From positions 620,001-684,000 of the forward strand of contig JAUIRK010000964.1 of NCBI GenBank assembly GCA_030549495.1: a stretch of DNA of 64,000 bases, written 5' to 3'. This stretch comes from Nectonema munidae. Taxonomy: Eukaryota; Nematomorpha; Nectonematoida; Nectonematidae. The notes beneath the pieces are model-generated. The model worked only from the letters and a program-made list of their open reading frames with translations, did no database searches and had not been told where the DNA came from. Both the position numbers and the translations under genes were made by a program. Each line of letters starts with the position of its first letter. Within the stretch, counting starts at the first letter, position 1. Shown one piece after another: positions 12,022 to 24,835 of the stretch.

Positions 12022-14904
12022 CAGGGCCGGTTTTTAGCCGATTTGACCGATTAGACCAAATTGGGCCCCGCGTCTGAAGGGCCCCGCATTTACTATGATC
12101 GGAACAGTTGAAATTAATCCAAAATACGAAATTTACAAAATGAGATATTACAACGCAATATCTGAGCAAAGAGCGTGTTATTGCTAATGATATTTGCATA
12201 CTAGTTGCTCTATACGAGACCAATTTACCCTGCTAATTTCGTCTGGATCAATTGGTTTTGAAGTGAGATATCAAATTTTAAACCTAATTCATTTTTGATT
12301 CTAATGCAAATTTGGGGAAAGGTAACTAATAGCGAACATAATAGTACACATTCTGAGTAAACAAACACACCCACCTCTATGTGACGATCATATGAATGCT
12401 TCTATGTGACGATTATATGAATTAACACAACTCGAACTTGTGCTATCAATATACAGGTAATTTCATCTCACTTAAAATTTTTATTGCAACATTAAGAATA
12501 AGTTAAATAAAAGATTTAACTCCAAGTACATCCTCGGCCCTTCTAATTTGATTACCCAACTACAAATGTCCAAATCTGCATAGACTCGATCTAAATAAGG
12601 TACCTAATTACTAGTGGTGGCATAGATCACCCAGAGATTGCTCAAGGTCATGTACCGAATAGCTACAGGTAATCATGTTTGTTTTTATATTTAGTAATTT
12701 TAAAATTTTTTTTCCGCTAAAAGCAAAATGGCGTTTGCTATTTAAGGTTATTTTATTCTGCTTTTTTGAAATATATTGTCATAAGTTTTTTATTGAACTG
12801 TCTCATTGAATATTTTATAACAATTTGTCTAAGTTTCATCAGAATATGTTTTTTTTTTTAATATTTTTAATTTTGTCTTGTTTAAATAAATGAACAATTT
12901 AGAATCTTGTAACTGTTCACAATTACAAACAATGTCTTCATCGTCTTGTCAACTTAAATATTTTAAAATTTATATCACCAAAAAATATTATTTTAAAAAT
13001 GTTAATTTCTTGTGATAGGTTTATTTCTTTACTAATTCTTCTGTTATGTTACTTTTTTAGATCTTCCTTTTTCTAAATACAAAAGTTAAATAAAGAGGCA
13101 CTACATCATGACAAGCACAAGTAGAAATCGAGATAAAGGGCGTAAATATTTATGTGGTAACAAGAAACGAGCATTGGCCAAGGCAAAGGCAGCAGAAAAT
13201 AAAAAGCATAGAGGTGCTTTAAAAAAGTTCCTTGTCACGCCATCTTTGAAACGCCCTCGGTTTGAAGATGAGAGAATCATCAATTATTTGCAGAATGAGG
13301 ATAAAACCATGGATCAAATTTCAGATAATCATTAAAGGAATTGAATTTAGAAGTGCAGGACATTCGAGGCCAAGGCTATGACAACGGTAGCAACATGAAA
13401 GGTCACACGTCTGGAGTACAAGCCCGACTGTTGAAGGAAAATTCAAGAGTATTTTTTGTACCATGTGCATGCCACAATTTTAACCTTTTACTCGGAGATG
13501 TAGCTAAGTGTTGTCCAGATGCTATTACGTTTTTTGGGATCTTGCAAGCCATCTATGTTTTGTTCTCAGCATCAACTAGAAGATGGGCAATTTTGAAAAA
13601 ACATGTAACTATGTTAACAATGAAACCCTTAAGCAATACAAGGTGGGAGTGTCTTATTGATAGCGTTAAAGCTATTCGTTATCAGGTTGGAGAAATATAT
13701 GATGCACTTGTTGAAGTAGCAGAGACAGCAGATCAGCCCAAGATAAAAGCAGAAGCCGAATCATTAGCCAACCAGCTAAAAAACTACAAATTTCTAGTTT
13801 CTTTGGTATTTTGGTATGATGTACTTTTTAAAGTTAACTATGTGAGCAAGGAATTACAAGGTGAAAAAAAGGACATTATGAAGGAAAGGAATCATATGAA
13901 CAACTCTTGTCATGGCTGAAAAATTATAGGGAGGAAGGCTTTAATGGTGTTTTAGTAAGTGCAAATGAATTAGCTGAAGTTGTTGAGTTGCCATTTGAGT
14001 TTAGAAAATTTCAAGAAAAACAATTACGAAGAAGGAAAAGAATGTTTTTATAGGAAGCAGAAGATCAACCTATAGACGATCCAAAAGAAGCATACAGAAT
14101 TCAGTGCTTCACCTTAGTGCTAGATCAAGCTATTCAGTCATTGGAAAGCAGATTTCAACAACTCAAAAATCACATCAAGTTATTTGGATTTGTAAATAAC
14201 TTTCAAATTATACAGAAGTCGGAAATGAGAAAGCATGCATTAAACCTTGAAGCAGCTTTAACACTCACCAAAATGAAACATGACGCTGACGGAAAAGTTG
14301 TTACTGAAAAAAGTAAAGACATTGATGGGTATTTGTTGGCTGAAGAACTTGAAGCTCTGAAAACTTTCCTTCCCTCTACAATTAAGCCTTATGCGTTGTT
14401 TGAACACCTGATAGAAAATAATAGATTTACAGCATTTCCTAATGTTTTCATTGTGTTAAGGATTTATTTAACAATGCCAATATCAGTCGCCTCAGGGGAA
14501 AGAGGTTTTTCAAAGCTGAAGCTAATTAAAACATACTTGAGATCTACGATCTCACAAGAAAGACTTAACAATTTGGCAATGCTCTCTATAGAACATGAGA
14601 TTGCTAAAGCATTAGACTTTGAAAATATTTTAAAATATTTTGCAAATAGAAAAGCTCGAAAAGTATTATTCTAAAAGAGTATATTGTCTTTCTTTTTATC
14701 AAAAGTAAAACAATAAATCTATTCATTTTGCTTTTAAAATTTTATTACACCATTCATTTAATGGTTATATATTTATCTTTTGTAGGATTATATGTATGTA
14801 TGATGTTGTATATATATATATGCGTTATAAAATTTGCTATATAGAGGAGGGGGCCCCACCATCAAGTTTCTAATCGGGCCCCGCAACACTTGGCACCGGC
14901 CCTG
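12022..14904 (+). mobile_element. hAT element copy B (ZMYM1-like), internally deleted
   Basis: This has the same termini as copy A (CAGGGCCGG and CCGGCCCTG) and an exact 8-bp duplication CTTATATG (12014-12021 and 14905-14912). The length is 2883 bp. The only differences from copy A that I see are a few homopolymer changes in the non-coding left part; the derived peptides are identical. It sits in satellite array 2 in plus orientation. Confidence 0.92.
13108..14674 (+). pseudogene. ZMYM1-like hAT transposase, internally deleted (copy B)
   Basis: The frames at 13108-13335, 13341-13919 and 14117-14674 give the same peptides as copy A, with the same internal deletion, the same frame change after NNSCHG and the same stop before the C-terminal frame. 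The first catalytic Asp and the zinc finger region are absent. The sharing of all breaks shows that A and B descend from one already defective element. Confidence 0.88.
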
Positions 14905-15204
14905 CTTATATGTATTTTCAAATTCAAACTGCAATAATTGAGTCCATAAATGAAACTAGCATGGTTGATTTGGTATAAAAACATATATTTAATTGTAAAA
15001 TTTGAATGAATGTTTTTGGAGACAATTTTTAGAAGTAAACCGCAAATTTGATTAACGCTTATATGTATTTTTACATCCTAAACGTAAAAAATGAGTCCAG
15101 AAATGAAACCAGCATGATTGATTTGGTATTAAAACATATTTCAAGAAAATATTTTTGGAGACAATTTTCAGAAGTAAACCGCAAATTTGATTAATACTTA
15201 TAGG

Positions 15205-18081
15205 CAGGGCCGGTGCCAAGTGTTGCGGGGCCCGATTAGAAACTTGATGGTGGGGCCCCCTCCTCTATATAGCAAATTTTATAACGCATATATATATATA
15301 CAACATCATACATACATATAATCCTACAAAAGATAAATATATAACCATTAAATGAATGGTGTAATAAAATTTTAAAAGCAAAATGAATAGATTTATTGTT
15401 TTACTTTTGATAAAAAGAAAGACAATATACTCTTTTAGAATAATACTTTTCGAGCTTTTCTATTTGCAAAATATTTTAAAATATTTTCAAAGTCTAATGC
15501 TTTAGCAATCTCATGTTCTATAGAGAGCATTGCCAAATTGTTAAGTCTTTCTTGTGAGATCGTAGATCTCAAGTATGTTTTAATTAGCTTCAGCTTTGAA
15601 AAACCTTTCCCCTGAGGCGACTGATATTGGCATTGTTAAATAAATCCTTAACACAATGAAAACATTAGGAAATGCTGTAAATCTATTATTTTCTATCAGG
15701 TGTTCAAACAACGCATAAGGCTTAATTGTAGAGGGAAGGAAAGTTTTCAGAGCTTCAAGTTCTTCAGCCAACAAATACCCATCAATGTCTTTACTTTTTT
15801 CAGTAACAACTTTTCCGTCAGCGTCATGTTTCATTTTGGTGAGTGTTAAAGCTGCTTCAAGGTTTAATGCATGCTTTCTCATTTCCGACTTCTGTATAAT
15901 TTGAAAGTTATTTACAAATCCAAATAACTTGATGTGATTTTTGAGTTGTTGAAATCTGCTTTCCAATGACTGAATAGCTTGATCTAGCACTAAGGTGAAG
16001 CACTGAATTCTGTATGCTTCTTTTGGATCGTCTATAGGTTGATCTTCTGCTTCCTATAAAAACATTCTTTTCCTTCTTCGTAATTGTTTTTCTTGAAATT
16101 TTCTAAACTCAAATGGCAACTCAACAACTTCAGCTAATTCATTTGCACTTACTAAAACACCATTAAAGCCTTCCTCCCTATAATTTTTCAGCCATGACAA
16201 GAGTTGTTCATATGATTCCTTTCCTTCATAATGTCCTTTTTTTCACCTTGTAATTCCTTGCTCACATAGTTAACTTTAAAAAGTACATCATACCAAAATA
16301 CCAAAGAAACTAGAAATTTGTAGTTTTTTAGCTGGTTGGCTAATGATTCGGCTTCTGCTTTTATCTTGGGCTGATCTGCTGTCTCTGCTACTTCAACAAG
16401 TGCATCATATATTTCTCCAACCTGATAACGAATAGCTTTAACGCTATCAATAAGACACTCCCACCTTGTATTGCTTAAGGGTTTCATTGTTAACATAGTT
16501 ACATGTTTTTTCAAAATTGCCCATCTTCTAGTTGATGCTGAGAACAAAACATAGATGGCTTGCAAGATCCCAAAAACGTAATAGCATCTGGACAACACTT
16601 AGCTACATCTCCGAGTAAAAGGTTAAAATTGTGGCATGCACATGGTACAAAAAATACTCTTGAATTTTCCTTCAACAGTCGGGCTTGTACTCCAGACGTG
16701 TGACCTTTCATGTTGCTACCGTTGTCATAGCCTTGGCCTCGAATGTCCTGCACTTCTAAATTCAATTCCTTTAATGATTATCTGAAATTTGATCCATGGT
16801 TTTATCCTCATTCTGCAAATAATTGATGATTCTCTCATCTTCAAACCGAGGGCGTTTCAAAGATGGCGTGACAAGGAACTTTTTTAAAGCACCTCTATGC
16901 TTTTTTATTTTCTGCTGCCTTTGCCTTGGCCAATGCTCGTTTCTTGTTACCACATAAATATTTACGCCCTTTATCTCGATTTCTACTTGTGCTTGTCATG
17001 ATGTAGTGCCTCTTTATTTAACTTTTGTATTTAGAAAAAGGAAGATCTAAAAAAGTAACATAACAGAAGAATTAGTAAAGAAATAAACCTATCACAAGAA
17101 ATTAACATTTTTAAAATAATATTTTTTGGTGATATAAATTTTAAAATATTTAAGTTGACAAGACGATGAAGACATTGTTTGTAATTGTGAACAGTTACAA
17201 GATTCTAAATTGTTCATTTATTTAAACAAGACAAAATTAAAAATATTAAAAAAAAACATATTCTGATGAAACTTAGACAAATTGTTATAAAATATTCAAT
17301 GAGACAGTTCAATAAAAAACTTATGACAATATATTTCAAAAAAGCAGAATAAAATAACCTTAAATAGCAAACGCCATTTTGCTTTTAGCGGAAAAAAATT
17401 TTAAAATTACTAAATATAAAAACAAACATGATTACCTGTAGCTATTCGGTACATGACCTTGAGCAATCTCTGGGTGATCTATGCCACCACTAGTAATTAG
17501 GTACCTTATTTAGATCGAGTCTATGCAGATTTGGACATTTGTAGTTGGGTAATCAAATTAGAAGGGCCGAGGATGTACTTGGAGTTAAATCTTTTATTTA
17601 ACTTATTCTTAATGTTGCAATAAAAATTTTAAGTGAGATGAAATTACCTGTATATTGATAGCACAAGTTCGAGTTGTGTTAATTCATATAATCGTCACAT
17701 AGAAACATTCATATGATCGTCACATAGAGGTGGGTGTGTTTGTTTACTCAGAATGTGTACTATTATGTTCGCTATTAGTTACCTTTCCCCAAATTTGCAT
17801 TAGAATCAAAAATGAATTAGGTTTAAAATTTGATATCTCACTTCAAAACCAATTGATCCAGACGAAATTAGCAGGGTAAATTGGTCTCGTATAGAGCAAC
17901 TAGTATGCAAATATCATTAGCAATAACACGCTCTTTGCTCAGATATTGCGTTGTAATATCTCATTTGTAAATTTCGTATTTTGGATTAATTTCAACTGTT
18001 CCGATCATAGTAAATGCGGGGCCCTTCAGACGCGGGGCCCAATTTGGTCTAATCGGTCAAATCGGCTAAAAACCGGCCCTG
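15205..18081 (-). mobile_element. hAT element copy C (ZMYM1-like), inverted
   Basis: This lies in opposite orientation to A and B. CAGGGCCGG starts at 15205 and the other terminus ends at 18081. They are flanked by an exact 8-bp duplication CTTATAGG (15197-15204 and 18082-18089). The length is 2877 bp. It carries a few private changes, mainly single-base or two-base indels. With copy B it forms a long inverted repeat of about 2.88-kb arms with a 300-bp satellite spacer. Confidence 0.92.
15435..16999 (-). pseudogene. ZMYM1-like hAT transposase, internally deleted (copy C)
   Basis: This is the same defective gene as in copies A and B, on the minus strand, with further private indels: an extra A after the N-terminal basic stretch (about 16905), one T lost in the run near 16577, and two bases (AG) lost near 15606 in SGERGFSK. 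It is therefore slightly more decayed than A and B. The DUF4371-like core and the hAT dimerisation region remain recognisable. Confidence 0.85.
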
Positions 18082-19171
18082 CTTATAGGTATTTCCAAAT
18101 CCTAAATGTAAAAAATGAGTTCAAAAATGAAAACACCATGATCGATTTGGTATAAAAACAAATATTTCATGTAAAATTGAGAGAATATATTTGGAGATAG
18201 CTTTTAGAAGTAAACCGCAAATTTTGACTGATATTTTAAAATCTCTAAATTTGAAAAATGAGTTCAGAAATGAAAACAGCATGGTTGATTTGGTATAAAA
18301 CATATATTTCATTGTAAAATTTGAATGAATGTTTTTGGAGACAATTTTTAGAAGTAAACCGCAAATTTAATTAACACTTATAGGTATTTTCAGATCCTAA
18401 ACGTAAAAAATGAGTCCAGAAATGAAACCAGCATGTCCGATTTAGTATAACACATATGTTTTTATGTAAAATGTGAAGGAATGTTTTTGGAGACAATTTT
18501 CAGAAGTAAACCGCAAATTTGATTAACACTTATAGGTATTTTCAAATCCTAAATGTAAAGTCCAGAAATGAAAACAACATGATCGATTTGGTATAAAACA
18601 TATATTTTATGTAAAATGTGAAGGAATGTTTTTGAAGACAATTTTCAGAAGTAAACCGCAAATTTGATTAACACTTATAGGTATTTTCAAATCCTAAATG
18701 TAAAAAATGAGTCCAGAAATGAAAACAGCATGACCGATTTAGCATAAAAACATATATTTTATGTAAAATTTGAAGGTATATTTTATTAGATATATTTTTG
18801 ATCAATCAAAATTTTGATTGACATTTTCTAAAAAGTAGCCATGATTATTGAAAAAATTAAATATAAAGTGTTATGCGTTCTAAACTATATATAATTATAA
18901 ATTTTCAGGGTATTATATAATATAGATCCTAAGTTATAAGGTTAAGTACAGATAATGTCAAAATTTTGCTGAAAAAATAATTTTTTATTTTGATTGACAG
19001 TTTTGGACATGAAGGGGTCATTCAACTACCATGAAAATGGTTTCAAAAGATGCAGCTAGCGATTTTAGGTAAAGTCACAAAATTTGAAGGGATATGATTC
19101 AGCCAATTTTCTACAATTAATTTTTTAGCCAAGGGGGGGGCGTTTTACGCCCCCAGCACTAATAGGGTTAA

Positions 19172-22100
19172 ACATCTAACTCTCACTTGAAACACTTAAA
19201 AACCCCAAGTACATGTTAGAATTTATTTTCAACCACCTAGCTTTTTAGTATTATTTTATAATTTTTTAAGAAAATAATTTTTGTGGTGCTTAATCTCCTT
19301 ATTTTTTATTTGATTTTACATAGCGCTATCTCAATTCTTATTCCCATACATGCGCATATTTCAGTTAAATTTGACATATCATTTAACTAAGGACTATTAA
19401 TAGTAAAGGATGCTTAGAAAGTTTTCTGATTTATTTTTTTAATACTTCATTTTGATTTTTGAGAAATGTTGTCAAATATTACCCAACACTCAAAATTCTT
19501 CTATCCACACCAGCATAGCCGCGCAAATATTTTTATGTGGGTAATCGAGGGTCCAGCAGGTTTGACTATTATATTTTTTAGGTCTTGATCATATGATTAC
19601 TTTCCTAACACTACTAAGGAAAGATTATTATTGAACAGTAGAAGTAACTTCATAAATTTAAATATGTATTTTCATTTTTAGGTCAGCGCACTTGAATTTT
19701 GGAATTAGCTTTAAAGAAATATTTTTCTATCGCAAAATTTTTTAAAGTTTTCAATGCAAATACTTCAATGGCATAACCAGCATTATTAACTTACGAATAA
19801 CCTTTTGAATTGAAATAAATTAATTTTTTTATAATGATAAAAAATTTTACATTTTATGATTCGCACTTTATCAATTTTTCTCACTTAGAGTTTTTATGAA
19901 AATAGAACTTGCAAGTCTTGCTAGGACGCGGTTAAAACATGACTTCTGTCTTCTTAGTGTTTATTGTGAAGCGTTAGTTGTCACAGGCCCAAGATAACTT
20001 ATAAGTTGATGACTGCATTTTCTGCTTACTGATGCCGTTCAGTGTATGTTATCCGCAAAAAAAATTTCAAATAACTCCGTTTAAGCTTTGTTAAGGCAAG
20101 CAGTCGTCTTTGTTTATGCATCTACCCATTAGTCCTGTACTTGATGCCTATTCCTTCTTCCTTGTACTGGAAGGCGTTGATTAAAATGGTTGTTAACCTA
20201 ACCTAGACCGTAATTCTTCGAATCTTTTTTTCAATGAAAATACTATATTATGTTTAATTCGCACCTTATAAAGATCAAAAATGAATAATTGATTGTGCTT
20301 GAAAAAATTCTCCTATTTTTAAGATGATAATCGGCATCAGCAATATATTAAATGTTAAATTTATTGAAAATTGCTTAATATTCGTTTTTTGTATTTTTTT
20401 TTGACAATTATAGCAGTGTCGTTTAATTTGTATTAACCTAACAAAATGATTTCCTTTATCATATTTAAATTCTTCATTGACTCTTTCTTTCAAACGCTTT
20501 GATTTCTGTGCATAATTTTTTTACAATTGGTGGAGGAAACATTTGAATTGAGAGATAAAGAAATTCTTTTCGTTTACAATAAAGTTATTTAGTCCTTTAC
20601 ATTCATAAAATTGTTGATTTTTTAGCAATTTACTAAATGATATCGAGCCACTTGTGTGAAAATAGGAAACCACGATTTTTTCTTCTATTTCTTCTTCTGT
20701 ATAAAGAAACTTACTTATCAAGTATATCAGCACCTCATATGTATGTATTATACTGAGATGTACTTTTTTTTATATTTTAGTGAGTAGCGAATTATATTAC
20801 TAATTGGAAAAATCCTACTGTAGTTTGCAGCAACAGACACAGAATATAACATTATAATTCCATTTTCCTTTAAAAATTCTGTTTATATTCTATCCCTTAA
20901 AAGTTCTCGAATTTCAATTTTTGTGGAAAAATTGATGAAATAAATTTAATAAAATGTACATCCATATTTATGTATAACAGATGTCAAATATTTTAAAACT
21001 CTTACACCAAAAATATTAAAATTATTTTCTTTTTCCTTGCCAAGGTATAGATAAAAATTGTTTAAATATCCTCCTGAACTGCAAACACCAATTATAACTA
21101 AATTTTATTGATTTTCATTTCAAATATTTTTTCCAAATGCAACACATAATATCTGATCATCATTTATCGATAAAAATCTTAGGTTAAAAAGTGCTTCAAG
21201 GTTTATTTAGCCTTAACCTTTTTGAAATTAAATAATTATATAATACAATCATTAATCAAAGAAATTCTGCATATTTTAATTCCTCCAGAGTTTTGCCAAT
21301 CTCCTAATATCTTGCCAAAGCAATCTCTGCATACTTTAATGCCTCGTAACGTTTGACAAGCACCTAATATGGACCTATATAACCCTAAAGCCAAATTTTC
21401 ACAAGCTAATAACTTTTAATTTTTCCTTTAAATCAGATAAAATTTAAACACAATAAGAGTTTTTATACTCTTAATCTATATTTAAATTTTCAGCAACATT
21501 CAATATTATATGTGGAAAATATTCGAGCATAAAAGGTTCTGGTTTAATACATAGTATCTTGTCAAAGTAATTTCGGCATAATTTAATGACTCAGGAGGTT
21601 TGCTATGCTCCAAATGCATTGATATGTAATTATTTCAACTTTGGAATTTTAAGTTTAATTAAAGGATCGTGATGTAAGGTGTTTAGAGACTGTTCAATAC
21701 TTAAACGTCTTCGTTGAATCCAGCCTTGAAAACTCTTCACGATACACGTTTACCTTTAAAAATAACTAAGAAGAATTTATTATGCAAATACATGTTACAA
21801 AACACCCATACATGGTGTGCTATATACATGTAAAGACAATTAATATAAATATCACATGGCACAAAAACAAAACTAAAAAAAAGAAATAGTTATTTGAAAA
21901 AAGTTCCTAGGAAACTCTTGAATCTATAACTGCCTTTTTTAAATAAAAATAATCAAAGAACCATTAACGGATCCAAAGGGGCTGCCTAGACCCCCTCTGG
22001 AATTAAGGCTCAAAAGAAGAAGATGATGACGATGGAAGTGATGATGATCTCGCCTTAAAAATAGGTTTTTGTTAATTAATGTTGATGGAGACGATGATGA

Positions 22101-22440
22101 CAGACAACGTCTGAACTTTAAAAAACCAATAAAAGTAATTTTGTCGATTTCTTGATCCGCCACTCCGCAGTACACACATTTATGAATGAAAACAAGAATA
22201 AGAATTTTATTGTTACATTTATTTTATATTCAGAATTTTAAACACATTGGATTTACTAAACTTCAAATATAAAAACAATAGAATTAATAATTTGAATATT
22301 TATTATACCAAAAATTATTTTAGCATTTCAAATTTTTTAGTTAGGTTTTCTTTAATTTTAAAGTATTTTGTTAAATTAGAATAAATAATTTAAAATTATT
22401 TGTTTTTTTCAACATATTTTGTTCTATTATTACCTCATTT
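19172..22440. other. AT-rich intergenic DNA
   Basis: No supported gene. Short minus-strand frames at 20275-20493 and 20521-20733 have an isolated HCYNCQKK motif but no domain. At 21265-21600 a diverged repeat of about 50 bp is seen (ATCTTGCCAAAGCAATCTC, GCATACTTTAATGCCTCG). At 21995-22120 a run of GAT codons would give an acidic stretch on the plus strand (EDDDDGSDDD), interrupted by stops and not identified. Confidence 0.5.
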
Positions 22441-22660
22441 TTATTTTGTTGCGGGGGTAGTACTAAAAAACGCGCTCAGACGCGCTGAGGTACAGTTTTT
22501 TGTTAGAAGCATACTTTTTCTCTAAATTTTAACTTTTAAAAAAGAAAAATGATTTTAGAAGGAAGATTATTTTTAGCTACTCATTAAAATTTTAACACTT
22601 TCTTTTTTTATTCTTTTCTTTTTGTCCAAGTTCTCTATGTCTATCGTTTCATCTAAAGTA
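22441..22660 (+). repeat. Dispersed repeat R, copy 1
   Basis: This starts TTGCGGGGGTAGTACTAAAA and includes ACGCGCTCAGACGCGCTGAG and AGAAGCATACTTTTTCTC. The reverse complement, about 85-90% alike with a few short indels, lies at 40372-40622. In both places it is next to LINE-derived coding sequence: RT follows here, and an ORF1-like zinc-knuckle frame is upstream in the other copy. It may therefore be a non-coding part of a LINE family. No coding capacity. Confidence 0.7.
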
Positions 22661-23487
22661 AAACAAAAATTTTATGTATCTTAATTTGTAATTTGCAATT
22701 CTGAATTTTATTTATAAAAAATGCTTGTAGATTTTTAAAATGTTAATATATATTTGCCTTCATGCATGAACCAATCAAACTATTCTCTTATTTGAACCTA
22801 GTAATTATCGTCCGATATCAATTCAACCATTTTTTGGCAAACTCTTTGAAAAAATTATTTTCACAAGGATGAACATTTTTATTTCTAAATATGATTTATT
22901 GAATAGTAATCAATTCGGTTTTAGATCCAATGCATCCACACAAGATGCTATTGCAGCTGTTCTTAGTGATATTAACTCATCGACATCGTATGAACACAAA
23001 TTACAAGTTTGCTCCTTTTTTCTAGACTTAAGCAAAGCTTTTGATCGGATTAATCATAAATTGCTTATTTTAAAATTATGACCTTCGCCCCCCAATAATT
23101 TTCTATAAGTAAGAGTTGCTGCTTGTTTATAAAACATGTATGCCCACTTTCGAATCAATCAAACACCATGCCAAGTTGCTCTGAAATTCCTATCGAACAT
23201 ATTTTACAGACGATGCGTGAGAGCTATATAATAATAATCCATTGCTTCAATGTGCACACAATAAGTAAGCAATGTTTATCACGGTGTCTCGTAGTATTTT
23301 TGAGCAAACACATATTGATGATCCACTAGATTTTCTCATCTTTTGTCACAGTGTTTCTCTTTCTCTCTCCTCTGTTTTTCTCTTCCGCTTTCTCTGCTAA
23401 AACTCAATCATTCACTCAAGCTCTCTTCTTTCTTTCAAGCCCTCTTCTCTTGTTAAGCTCTCCTATCTCATTCAGCTCTCTTCTCTC

Positions 23488-23684
23488 CAGTGACGTAGCT
23501 AGGCTGGGCATGAGGTGCCGTGCCCACTCTCCTATGTACCGCATGGTGCCCCATGCAACTTATGCGATATCAGTTTTTGAAAATTTCTCAAATGAAAGGA
23601 TCAAGAAAGTATACAAAATGTTGCTCACGTTTTTTGTTTTTAAATTGTGCCCCCCCATTAACTTTTTTTCTGGTTACACCACTG
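23488..23684 (+). mobile_element. Nested hAT MITE, 197 bp (copy 1)
   Basis: Termini are CAGTGACGTAGCTA at the left and GGTTACACCACTG at the right. CAGTGGCGTAGC-type ends are widespread among animal hAT MITEs. The flanks are CTTCTCTC and CTTCTATC, an 8-bp duplication with one mismatch. The same insertion is present in composite copy 2 at 46472-46668, so it happened before the composite multiplied. Confidence 0.8.
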
Positions 23685-24210
23685 CTTCTATCTAATTTGC
23701 ATGTAGAGTTAAATTAAAATAGTTTTCAATTGTTACAATTTTATATCAATGAATATTGTTAGACTCGCGCTAAGAATTTTTTTTCAACAAAAGTTACTTA
23801 ATCTTTATCACTACGTTTGCTACATTTTGTAACATTTGAAATTTTCAAGTCAAATTTTTTTAAAGTTATTTGGGTATGAATATTTTGATTATCTATTCAC
23901 TTTAAAAGCAAGAATACTCTATTTGCTTAATATTTAAGCAGAGATATTTTTTATAATGTTCGATTGTTAAATTTTATAAGTAACACTGTACATAATCAAA
24001 TCACTTTTTTTTTAAGAAAATTTGTTGATTATTATTATAATAAAAATATAATATCGAAACAAAATATTTCAGTTGTTAAAAATGTACTTGATCTATTTAT
24101 GACAGCTGTCAGAATTTTATTTGTAGACAGAAATATTCAAAAAAACGCAATGATTTTCTTTTCTCGTATACTTTATTTATGTTAGTTTGGTCCTCGGGCA
24201 TTTCACCCGA

Positions 24211-24378
24211 TTATTTTCATAAGACAGTTCGTCCCATGGACAATTCGCCCCATTATTTTCATAAGACAGTTCGTCCCATCGACAATTCCCCCCATTATTT
24301 TCATAAGACATTTTGTTTCATGGATAATTCGCCCCGTTATTTTCATAAGACATTTTGTCTCATGGACAATTCTAAAAA
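24211..24378 (+). repeat. 42-bp minisatellite in hAT composite
   Basis: Four units start at 24211, 24253, 24295 and 24337, each with TTATTTTCATAAGACA, a TCCCATGGACAATTC-like segment and CGCCCC. The related array in composite copy 2 lies at about 45955-46160 in inverse orientation. The open frame across it is a reading of the repeat. Confidence 0.9.
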
Positions 24379-24835
24379 ATTAAGAGATAAATTGATTAAT
24401 TTGAAATAATTTAATAGAGATAAAATAAACAAGAATATAAATTTTTTTAATAATTTTACACATAATAAGCAAAGATGGATGAAACTAATAGCCTATAAGA
24501 CAATTTGTCCAGGGGGCAAATTGTTTTTGGGGCGAAATGTCTGTCGACCGTTATTTAAATAATTTTTTAATTATAAGGGCTAGCTACTTAAAGGTTGGCT
24601 TTTGCTGCTTATAAAAACTTGAAAATATCAAATAAACTCTAATTATTTATGCCTCCTATTATTTTGAAATTATTCTGAGAACAGATGTTTCCATTTTAAA
24701 ATAGTGAAAATTGCTTTATTAGTTTATTTTGTTTCCTTTCTCTGTTATGTTAATTATGTAGCAAATTTTTCATTTTTGAGTAAAAGGTAAGGTGCAGCGG
24801 ATGTATTTTCATTGACCAGGCACTGATGTACCGCT

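Larger units (their letters stand above)
11640..18790. repeat. Satellite array 2, ~150-bp units, interrupted by two hAT insertions
   Basis: Units contain GAAGTAAACCGCAAATTTGA, ACTTATAGGTATTTTCA, AATGAAAACAGCATG and TTTGGTATAAAACATATATTT. Between 18376 and 18673 the spacing is 145-152 bp. Units right of hAT copy C are the most alike and those left of 12000 the most diverged, so the array is homogenised at one side. It is split by hAT B (12022-14904) and hAT C (15205-18081), with a satellite island at 14905-15204 between them. Confidence 0.85.
8965..19167. mobile_element. Large piggyBac-like non-autonomous element with satellite interior
   Basis: The left end is TTAA followed by CCCTATTAGTGCTGGG (TTAA at 8961-8964). 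The right end is CCCAGCACTAATAGGG followed by TTAA (19168-19171). A TTAA target duplication and termini beginning CCC are the hallmark of piggyBac-superfamily transposons. Inside both ends a GGGGGCGTAAA motif recurs next to C/G tracts. The span is 10203 bp. Removing hAT copies B and C with their 8-bp duplications leaves about 4.43 kb. The interior has no transposase. It holds a ~150-bp satellite array at 9092-10340, AT-rich filler at 10340-11400, and a second ~150-bp array from about 11640 to 18790. A transposase from another locus would be needed for movement. Confidence 0.75.

Noticed and set aside
20275-20733. Minus-strand frames with a HCYNCQKK motif, considered as a piggyBac C-terminal zinc ribbon
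   Set aside because: Only one Cys pair is present and no catalytic region lies nearby.
21939-22175. Possible acidic host protein (GAT-rich stretch)
   Set aside because: Stops interrupt the plus-strand frame, and the minus-strand frame is low-complexity without a domain.
24179-24409. 76-codon frame with DNSPHYFHKT repeats
   Set aside because: It is a translation of the 42-bp minisatellite in the hAT composite.
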